Of a stretch of 64,000 nt of DNA, positions 57,934 to 64,000 are shown one piece after another (the stretch's first letter is position 1; the number at the start of each line of letters is the position of its first letter). The position numbers were made by a program, and so were the translations under genes. The notes beneath the pieces are model-generated. The model saw nothing but the letters and a program-made list of their open reading frames with translations. It was not told where the DNA came from and did not search any database. The DNA comes from JBKPNX01 sp046732855 (lineage in GTDB: Bacteria > Pseudomonadota > Alphaproteobacteria > Geminicoccales > Geminicoccaceae), in the NCBI GenBank assembly GCA_046732855.1, contig JBKPNX010000072.1, positions 1 to 64,000 of the forward strand. Reading direction: 5' to 3'.

Positions 57934-59805
57934 TCATTGACGCGCTCCGCCGGCCACGGTGTCCGCGAACCAGAAGGTGTCGGGGCGGTAGACGCCGAAC
58001 TGCGCGCCGGGCTCCCAGTTGAAGATCCCGTCCTTGGGCAGGTTGCGCAGATCCTGGTCGGCGACCACCGGCTGAGGCACGCCTGCGATGATGCCGATCG
58101 TGTACACCTGATCGCTGTAGATCTCGAGGATCTGGCGCCAGACCTCCAGGCGCTCGTCGGTGGTGGGCGCCGCGCGCCAGGCCTCGAACAGCTCGAGCAG
58201 GCGTTTTGCCTCGGGCAGATCGGGCGGCTGGCCGACCTGGCCGCGGGTCTCGAAAAACTGGCCCCATTTCGGCCACTGGTACTGCTGCTGGCTGGTCGGC
58301 GCGAACTCGTTCGGGCTCATGTCGGCCGTGGGAATGCCGTTCTCCAACCCGAACCACAACGCCATCAGGGTATCGCCGGCAAAGATCCGGTTGCGCAGCA
58401 CCTGGCGTTGCAACGGCTTGACGTAGGCCTTCACGCCCAGGTCCAGCCAGTTTTCCACGACCAGCTGCAGGACGTCGCTCTCCTCCTCGGTCTCGCCTGC
58501 GGTCTCGATGATCAGATCCATCGGCCGGCCATCAGGCAGGAGCCGGATGCCCCGGCCATCGCGCTCGGTCAGCCCGATCTCGTCGAGCAGCCGGTTGGCC
58601 AGTGCCGGGTCGTGCTCGGCCCAGCGGAAGCGATACTCCGGTTTGTACAGGGCGCTGCGCGGCAGGACGGTGTTGTTGCCGCCGATCGCCAGGCCGAAGT
58701 AGAAGGTCTGGTTGATGTCGTGGCGGTTGATGCCAAGCGACAGGGCGCGGCGGAGACGGGCGTCGCGAAACAGCTCCCGCCAGACCTCGTCCCTGGCATT
58801 CAGGTTTGGATAGAGCGCGAAGTGCGCGCCGCGCGCGGTCTGCCACAGCAATGTGCGCAGATCCTTCTGGTCCTCGCTGTCCTTGAGAAAAGTATAGTCC
58901 TTGAAGGCTAAACCGCGCGCCTGCAGGTCGCTGTCTCCTGCGGCGGTCTTGACCGGGATCAGCTTGGTGTCGACCACCTCGAGCAGCACCTGATCGAGGT
59001 ACGGCAGCTGCTGGCCCCGTTGATCGACCCGGTGGAAGTACGGGTTCCGCACGGCCACGAAGCGGTCCGCTGGCGGAGCGTTCTGCAACATCCAAGGTTG
59101 CAGGGTCGGCTGGTCCGGATTGTCGAAGCGATACATGCGATCCTGGCGGCCGTGCAACTGCGCCCAGTCGCGCGCCCGATCGGCCGCTACCAGCCGGGCG
59201 AGCTCGTCGGGATCGGCGTAGCGCTCGTGAAACTGCCTGAGGTAGTGGGCGGGGCGATAGATGAACAAGGGAGCCGCCGCGGCGAGCGCCGGGAGGAAGA
59301 ACGGGTTGGGTCGGGACCACGAATAGCGCACCGTGCGCTCATCCAGGATCTCGACCCGCGGCCATTCACCGTCGACCTGGAGCTCGACGGGCGGTCCCAT
59401 CGGGCTCAGCTGCTCGTTGCTCGCGACATCCTCCCACCAGTAGCGGAAGTCCTCGGTGGTGAATGGCGCGCCGTCCGACCAGCGGTGGCCCTCCCGCAGG
59501 CGCATGGTGAATACCCGCCCCTCCTCGATCTCGATCGCTTTAAGGATGTCCGGAACCAGGTTGAACTGAGTGTCATAGCCGACCAGGCGGGCATAGCCGT
59601 AAACCACCAGAAGGCGGGTATCGCGGGGATTGCTGACCAGCATGCGCAGCGACCCGCCGGGCGCGCCAACCTCGGCGACGTCGAACACTGCGGGCTCCGC
59701 CGGCGGCTCGGCCCGTACTGTGCCGGCGCCGACCAGGAGCACGCCAAGGCCGGCCAGCGCACCGGTCCAGCTCCTTCGCCGCCTCGTGCCAATTCTCGCG
59801 CGCAT
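57934..59805 (-). CDS. ABC transporter periplasmic binding protein, oligopeptide/opine type (family 5)
   Basis: This protein of about 623 aa belongs to the SBP_bac_5 family. It has a signal peptide (GTRRRRSWTGALAGLGVLLV, cut near VRA-EP). The mature protein begins GAPGGSLRMLVSNPRDTRLL, then YDTQFNLVPDILKAIEIEEG, FTMRLREGHRWSDGAPFTTE (a diagnostic SBP5 segment) and PNLNARDEVWRELFRDARLR. It binds peptides, sugars or other large solutes for an ABC importer. No permease or ATPase gene is adjacent, and the next minus-strand gene (SulP) is 263 bases on. The start at 59805 is preferred to 59835, which adds ten residues before the basic leader. Confidence 0.87.
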   Translation of the reverse strand: MRARIGTRRRRSWTGALAGLGVLLVGAGTVRAEPPAEPAVFDVAEVGAPGGSLRMLVSNPRDTRLLVVYGYARLVGYDTQFNLVPDILKAIEIEEGRVFTMRLREGHRWSDGAPFTTEDFRYWWEDVASNEQLSPMGPPVELQVDGEWPRVEILDERTVRYSWSRPNPFFLPALAAAAPLFIYRPAHYLRQFHERYADPDELARLVAADRARDWAQLHGRQDRMYRFDNPDQPTLQPWMLQNAPPADRFVAVRNPYFHRVDQRGQQLPYLDQVLLEVVDTKLIPVKTAAGDSDLQARGLAFKDYTFLKDSEDQKDLRTLLWQTARGAHFALYPNLNARDEVWRELFRDARLRRALSLGINRHDINQTFYFGLAIGGNNTVLPRSALYKPEYRFRWAEHDPALANRLLDEIGLTERDGRGIRLLPDGRPMDLIIETAGETEEESDVLQLVVENWLDLGVKAYVKPLQRQVLRNRIFAGDTLMALWFGLENGIPTADMSPNEFAPTSQQQYQWPKWGQFFETRGQVGQPPDLPEAKRLLELFEAWRAAPTTDERLEVWRQILEIYSDQVYTIGIIAGVPQPVVADQDLRNLPKDGIFNWEPGAQFGVYRPDTFWFADTVAGGARQ

Positions 59806-60314
59806 CGCTAAGTCGGCGTTGTTCCCCCGCCGCATAGGTAAACCAAGCGGGAGGCCTTGCCTATGCCAAGCACCAGCGGCCCGAGCGCGACCACGGGCCT
59901 CAAGTCACGACGCGTGACCTGTTCGGCCGGCGACACGCTCAGCCCGACGGCCAAGCGGCGCGGACGACCGCGCCCAAGGCCCAATCGCCTCGACCAACCG
60001 GCGACGCAGCAGGCTCGCACCTGGGCTGCAACAAAGGAGCGATCGGGCCGAGGCCACAGGTTGTCAGGCTGGCGACACTGCGCCGCGGACGCGGTCGCGC
60101 GGTTGAACCCTTGCGGCTGCTGGATCATTGTCTTCGCCGGCAGGCATCGTGCCGGTCACCACCAAGGGTAGTCCATGACCGTTAAGCTTCGACCGATCGC
60201 ATCGTGGCTGCTTGCCGGCCAGGCATCCGGGTGCCCGCGTCCGGATCGCGCCTCGCGCGAGCCTGCCGCACGCGTTCTCCGCAACCCGTTGCCGGCGCCC
60301 CCGGTCGCGTCACC
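59806..60314. other. Non-coding stretch upstream of the binding-protein gene
   Basis: No supported coding sequence in either strand. It is the likely promoter region of the divergent binding-protein (minus) and metallopeptidase (plus) genes. No stress-type site was found. Confidence 0.45.
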
Positions 60315-60734
60315 ATGACCAGACGCGGCTCGTCTGAGTGGGCCGGCGCGCGGGCGCCCACGGCCGCCGACCTCGAGCGGATCGGTCGTCAGGTGCTGGC
60401 CGACCTGCCCGCGCTGTTCCGCGCGCACGTGCAGGGCGTGGTGATCAAGGTCGAGGATTTCCCGGACGAGGAGACCGAACGCGAGATGGAGCTCGAGAGC
60501 CCGTACGACCTGCTCGGGCTGTACCGCGGGGTTCCGGTCGGCCACGGCTCGGGGCTGGGACCGCCGCGCCAGAACGTCGACATGATCTTTCTCTACCGTG
60601 CGCCGTTGCTCCATTATTGGTGCGAGACCGGCGAGCCGCTCGACGACATCGTGCGTAACACGCTGATCCACGAGATCGGCCATCACTTCGGCTATTCCGA
60701 CGACGACATGGATCGGATCGAGTTCGGCGAGTAG
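60315..60734 (+). CDS. Zincin-like metallopeptidase family protein
   Basis: This 139-aa protein has the zinc-binding motif HEIGHHFGYSDDD at residues 119-131 (HExxH plus a later Asp). The preceding part is ESPYDLLGLYRGVPVGHG and MIFLYRAPLLHYW. It matches the small cytoplasmic 'metallopeptidase family' (PF06262, DUF1025) of alphaproteobacteria. Proteolytic activity has not been shown for this family as far as I know. The ATG at 60315 (GCGTCACC upstream) is chosen because the N-terminus of the family is reached a few residues later. Confidence 0.9.
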   Translation: MTRRGSSEWAGARAPTAADLERIGRQVLADLPALFRAHVQGVVIKVEDFPDEETEREMELESPYDLLGLYRGVPVGHGSGLGPPRQNVDMIFLYRAPLLHYWCETGEPLDDIVRNTLIHEIGHHFGYSDDDMDRIEFGE

Positions 60735-60942
60735 CCGCGCGCGCAGGTCCTCGCAGCGGCCCACGACCTCCAGGATCTCGGCTCAAGCCCGAGCAACGAC
60801 GATCTCGGTTCGTGAATGTCACCGTTGAGATTGCGGCAGAAAACAGATCCGAGATCAGCGACCGTCGCGCCCGCAGATTGACTTCGGCTTGGCGGAGAAG
60901 CAGCATTCCTGATTGCCGCCGCGCCGCCGGGGGGAGGGTACG

Positions 60943-63024
60943 ATGAAACCTTGGGTGGTCGATGCCAAGGACATCGAGCCGGAGGACCTCGACCAGTTCA
61001 GCGGGCAGCTCCTGCATCTCAACAACCAGATCGCCGATTTTCTCGACCCCGCGACCACCGAGGCCGTTTTGGTCATCGCCCCGAAGGGCTTCGGCAAGAC
61101 GCTGCTGCTCAAGGCCAAGCGCCAGTCGATGCGCGAGCGCTATCGCACGATCCTGCCCGAGCGGGCTCTCGTCGACAAGCCGAGCGCCAATCCGGACCTG
61201 ATGAGCCACCGCGAGTACGGCGCGGTGCGCGAAACCGAGGCCTATTGGAAGGCGCTCTGGTCGATCGCGCTGACGCTCGCGGTCGAGAAGCATCTGGGGC
61301 TCTGTCCCGAGCTCGCGGCGCCGCTCGATCGGATGGTGCGCAACGAGCATCTACGCAGCGCCTGCGATCTGTTCACCAATCTGCTGGCCTTGCCGCGCGA
61401 CGCCTATTTCGCGGCATTCAAGGACTATGTCGCGCACCTGCTGCCGGCGTTCCGGCGCATCCACAGCTCGATCGCCCTGTTCGTCGACAACATCGACGAA
61501 TATTTCGAGGACTTCCTCGCGAGCGATCTGATCGACACCGAAGAGCAGCGCGCGATCTATCGCAGCTACTGGCATTTCGCGCAGGTCGGCATCGCACTCG
61601 CGGCGCGCGACCTGCATGCGATCAACAATCACGTCAAGATCTTCGTCTCGATCCGCAAGGAAGTGTTCCAGCGCACGTTCCTCGGCAACCCGCTCGGCTT
61701 GCAGCTCGCCGGCTCGGCCCTCGACCTGCAGTACTCGCGCGAAGATCTGATCGAGATCATCCGCAAGAACGTGGAGGTCGAGCGCAAACGCAACTTGGTC
61801 GAGCCCGCGGCGCGGGATCCATGGGTGCGCTTTTTCGGACGCGACGCCACCAGGATCGTGCACCAGAGCACCGGCGACGAGGAGGATGTGTTCGCGTTCT
61901 GGATCCGCCACACCTTCCGCCGGCCGCGCGACATCGTGTTCATCGGCCGCGACCTCGCGGCGATCGACCCGAGCCGGCGCAGGCCCGATACCGTCCGCCA
62001 GCAGATCACGCGCAGCGCCGCCGCGATCGCGCAGGGCTTCATCACCGAGATGTCGCCGCACCTGCCGCTGTTCGACCGCGAGATCCTGTTCCGCCTGATC
62101 CCGCGCAATGTCATCCCGCGCGACGAGCTCGCGGCCCTGTCGGAGCAGTACGACCGGCTGTTCTCGGCCAAGCAGGGCGGCAGCGAACCGATCGCCTGCC
62201 ACGTGTTCGCGAGCATGTTCAAGATCGGCCTGCTCGGCTACGTCGGCATCCACCCCGAAACCGCGGAGCTGGTGCAGTATTTCCGCCATCCCGGCGAGGT
62301 GCCGCTGGACCGCGACGACGTCCTGCCGCACGCCGACCTGTTCCTGATCCACCCCAGCCTCGACCTCCTGATCGGCAGCTACAATCCCGCCTATTTCCGC
62401 AATCTCGACAAACTCAACGTGATCGGCGCCGACCGGCCGTGGCGAGCGGCGCGCCCTACCCTGTTCGTCCTCAAGGGCGACGTGCGCGCCGCCGGCGCGA
62501 TACTTCAGGACCCGGTCGCGGCGACGAGCTTTCCCGGGTTCTTTGCCGACGCCGTGGTCGAGGCCGGCCGGGACCTCGCGGTGGCGCAGGCCACCAATGG
62601 CGATTCGGCGATCCTGGTCGATCCGAATCCACGCGAGCTGGTGATTGCCGCACTCGCCCTGCGCCAGCGGCTGCGCCGCTCTCCCTTTGAGTGCGAGCTC
62701 CGCTTCGGCGGCGACGCCGGCTTCGTCGAGATCGCCGGCGCGGGGCAGAGCGCGCATGCGCGCACGGGGCTCGCGCTCCTGGTCGCCGCCCGGCTCGAGC
62801 CGCACGCGCCGCCAGGCACGATCCTGGTCACCGGCCAGTTCGTCGAGGCCTGGCGCGATCTTTTCGGCGCCGGCGGCCTGACTGCGCGGCCGGTCGAGCC
62901 CCACGAGGTGCCGCTCCTGCGCGAAAGCGACGGTCGCTTCGATCTCGCCAAGCCGGGCGGCGAGGCGCCGATGCTGCGCCGTCTGCGGCTGCTGGATGGG
63001 CCGGCATCGGTCGGGTACCGCTGA
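60943..63024 (+). CDS. P-loop ATPase (Sll1717-like) with C-terminal cyclase-like region
   Basis: This 693-aa protein has an N-terminal STAND/AAA-like ATPase with Walker A APKGFGKT (residues 46-53) and Walker B ALFVDNIDEYF (about 178-188). That is the form of the Sll1717-type P-loop family, where the Asp-Asn-x-Asp-Glu motif is typical. A helical region follows with RKEVFQRTFLGNPLGLQLAG and RRPRDIVFIGRDLA. At residues about 535-645 there is a stretch similar in order to class III nucleotide cyclases: DLAVAQATNGDSAILVDPNP, then ARTGLALLVAARLEPHAPPG and TILVTGQFVEAWRDLF. It lacks the metal-binding Asp pair and the substrate residues. It may be a sensory signalling ATPase. GGGAGGG lies before the start. 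Confidence 0.85.
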   Translation: MKPWVVDAKDIEPEDLDQFSGQLLHLNNQIADFLDPATTEAVLVIAPKGFGKTLLLKAKRQSMRERYRTILPERALVDKPSANPDLMSHREYGAVRETEAYWKALWSIALTLAVEKHLGLCPELAAPLDRMVRNEHLRSACDLFTNLLALPRDAYFAAFKDYVAHLLPAFRRIHSSIALFVDNIDEYFEDFLASDLIDTEEQRAIYRSYWHFAQVGIALAARDLHAINNHVKIFVSIRKEVFQRTFLGNPLGLQLAGSALDLQYSREDLIEIIRKNVEVERKRNLVEPAARDPWVRFFGRDATRIVHQSTGDEEDVFAFWIRHTFRRPRDIVFIGRDLAAIDPSRRRPDTVRQQITRSAAAIAQGFITEMSPHLPLFDREILFRLIPRNVIPRDELAALSEQYDRLFSAKQGGSEPIACHVFASMFKIGLLGYVGIHPETAELVQYFRHPGEVPLDRDDVLPHADLFLIHPSLDLLIGSYNPAYFRNLDKLNVIGADRPWRAARPTLFVLKGDVRAAGAILQDPVAATSFPGFFADAVVEAGRDLAVAQATNGDSAILVDPNPRELVIAALALRQRLRRSPFECELRFGGDAGFVEIAGAGQSAHARTGLALLVAARLEPHAPPGTILVTGQFVEAWRDLFGAGGLTARPVEPHEVPLLRESDGRFDLAKPGGEAPMLRRLRLLDGPASVGYR

Positions 63025-63055
63025 TGGGCAGGGTGCTGCCATGGGGAATCAAGCC

Positions 63056-63487
63056 ATGATCACGAGCCTCGACCATTTCGTGCTGACGGTGCGCGATCTT
63101 GATGCGACGGTACGGTTCTACGCCGAGGGGCTCGGCATGCGCCTCGTGACCTTCGACGAAGACCGCAAGGCGCTGCATTTCGGCCGCCACAAGATCAACC
63201 TGCACGTCGCGGGCCGCGAGTTCGAGCCCAAGGCAGCCCATCCGATCCCCGGTTCCGCCGACCTGTGCTTCCTGACCGAGCGGACGCTCGCCGAGGTCAG
63301 CGGGCGCCTGGCGGCCCTCGGCTGCCCGGTGATCGAGGGGCCGGTCGCGCAAACCGGGGCGACCGGGCCGCTCCGCTCCATCTACGTGCGCGACCCCGAC
63401 GGCAATCTCATCGAGATCGCCCGGCGCGATGAGGCGTCCGGGCGACGTGGGCACACCGGACAGGGCGGGGCACCGGCCTGTCGATGA
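63056..63487 (+). CDS. VOC-family protein (glyoxalase/bleomycin resistance/dioxygenase fold)
   Basis: This 143-aa vicinal-oxygen-chelate fold protein has SLDHFVLTVRDLDATVRFYA (metal-binding His) and GLGMRLVTFDEDRKALHFGR. The second repeat reads SADLCFLTERTLAEVSGRLA and SIYVRDPDGNLIEIA, with the C-terminal Glu ligand in RDPDGNLIEIA. Its closest relatives are 'VOC family virulence protein' or biphenyl-diol dioxygenase-like proteins of unknown substrate. GGGGAATC precedes the ATG at 63056. It starts 31 bases after the ATPase stop. Its last 20 residues are a Gly/Arg-rich extension past the family end. Confidence 0.88.
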   Translation: MITSLDHFVLTVRDLDATVRFYAEGLGMRLVTFDEDRKALHFGRHKINLHVAGREFEPKAAHPIPGSADLCFLTERTLAEVSGRLAALGCPVIEGPVAQTGATGPLRSIYVRDPDGNLIEIARRDEASGRRGHTGQGGAPACR

Positions 63488-63897
63488 TCTGCCCGGACCG
63501 CCTGCCGGTCATGCGCGCTTCGCAGGTCCCTCGGGCGGACGTCATCGGATGCTGCCCGGCATCATTGCACAAGGTTCATTGGCGGCCCGGCCGGGACCCT
63601 GCTAGAGGATCGCGGCGCCTCGGACTTGGCCTCAGGCATAATTCCCTGGGCGGCGCCGCTCGGGGCGGGCGCTCTGGCGGACGCGCTGTCGACCGGCCAT
63701 CGCGCCGCAGCCAGCTGGCGACCGGCCGTTGCAGCCGGCGCCGTTTCGCTGAGCACCCGGCTCGGCGCCGCTGTTCCGGTCATAAGAGTCCGGCCGATGG
63801 GGCAGCGCAGCGATTCGTTAACCATGTTGGTGCGTGATCGATGCGCAGCCTGGGCGCAGCGCCGGATGGCTGACATGCGGGAGCGGGATGAGCGGCC
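63488..63897. other. Non-coding stretch before the ABC exporter gene
   Basis: No gene is supported in either strand; codon patterns are inconsistent. It should contain the promoter of the exporter gene. Confidence 0.4.
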
Positions 63898-64000
63898 ATG
63901 ACCCGGAAACTGAGCAGTCGTCTGGCTGCGGCGCACGGCTTCCTCGCCAAGCTGTGGAAGCTGACCGCGCCCTATTTCTGGTCGGAGGAGCGCTGGAGCG
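63898..64000 (+). CDS. ABC transporter permease/ATP-binding protein, N-terminal part (runs off the window)
   Basis: The first 34 codons begin MTRKLSSRLAAAHGFLAKLW and continue KLTAPYFWSEERWS. This N-terminus is typical of the SbmA/BacA-YddA type ABC transporter fusion proteins, which have a transmembrane domain and a C-terminal ATPase, before the first membrane helix. Family members move peptides, vitamin B12 or very-long-chain fatty acyl groups. The rest lies outside the window, so the class is inferred from about 30 residues only. Confidence 0.55.
   Translation, partial: MTRKLSSRLAAAHGFLAKLWKLTAPYFWSEERWS

Noticed and set aside
61351..63042. Minus-strand open frame of 563 codons opposite the P-loop ATPase
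   Set aside because: Amino-acid pattern is Arg/Val/Asp-rich noise. The plus-strand ATPase with Walker motifs is the true gene.

Overview
The window is high-GC DNA (about two thirds G+C by eye) with dense, often overlapping genes. It reads as a chromosomal segment of an alphaproteobacterium. The strongest argument is a set of intergenic sites matching GGAAC-N16-CGTT, the promoter consensus of the alphaproteobacterial general stress sigma factor EcfG. A radical-SAM/methyltransferase/glycosyltransferase cassette that I recall from Rhizobiales-type genomes agrees with this. No rRNA, tRNA, CRISPR array, insertion sequence or phage gene was found.

Positions 1-11.6 kb are a surface-polysaccharide locus: a partial GT2, a GT4 glycosyltransferase, a frameshifted methyltransferase, a Wzx-type flippase, a sulfotransferase, a protein resembling the GINT1 N-terminal domain, and a minus-strand operon of a cytidylyltransferase (RfbF-like), a sugar epimerase/dehydratase and two C-methyltransferases. 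The products point to a branched, possibly sulfated glycan.

Positions 12.2-28.4 kb hold a thirteen-gene minus-strand cassette. It encodes four CgeB-like glycosyltransferases, two GT4 glycosyltransferases, a B12-binding radical SAM protein, two NAD-dependent sugar epimerases, a GNAT-like acyltransferase, a glycoside-hydrolase-like protein, a methyltransferase and a nucleotidyltransferase. I match it to the cassette called 'rhizo-twelve' in protein-family documentation, whose product is unknown to me. It is split by three plus-strand genes at 20.7-22.6 kb. Each half starts behind a predicted EcfG promoter, so the glycan may be a stress-induced product.

Positions 28.8-36.3 kb hold more probable stress genes: a di-haem cytochrome c with a DUF4142 protein, an MFS transporter, an ECF sigma factor operon with a cupredoxin and a frameshifted companion, and two small unknown proteins with their own EcfG-type sites. 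An AsmA-family protein (36.5-39.6 kb) and a second glycosyltransferase island (40.2-44.6 kb) follow.

Positions 44.7-64 kb are mixed: a repeat-containing lipoprotein, a TAT-exported Fe-S aldo/keto reductase, a large NACHT-type STAND NTPase with 19 pentapeptide units (a candidate immune sensor), a LEA14-like lipoprotein, a GH15 glucoamylase/trehalase-type enzyme, DUF1232, an SDR, a SulP-STAS-cyclic-nucleotide-binding transporter, an oligopeptide-type binding protein, a zincin, a P-loop ATPase with a C-terminal region resembling a dead class III cyclase, a VOC protein, and the start of an ABC exporter.

Limits: all functions come from reading translations. Starts were chosen from ribosome-binding sites and family N-termini. 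The two frameshifts could be sequencing errors.
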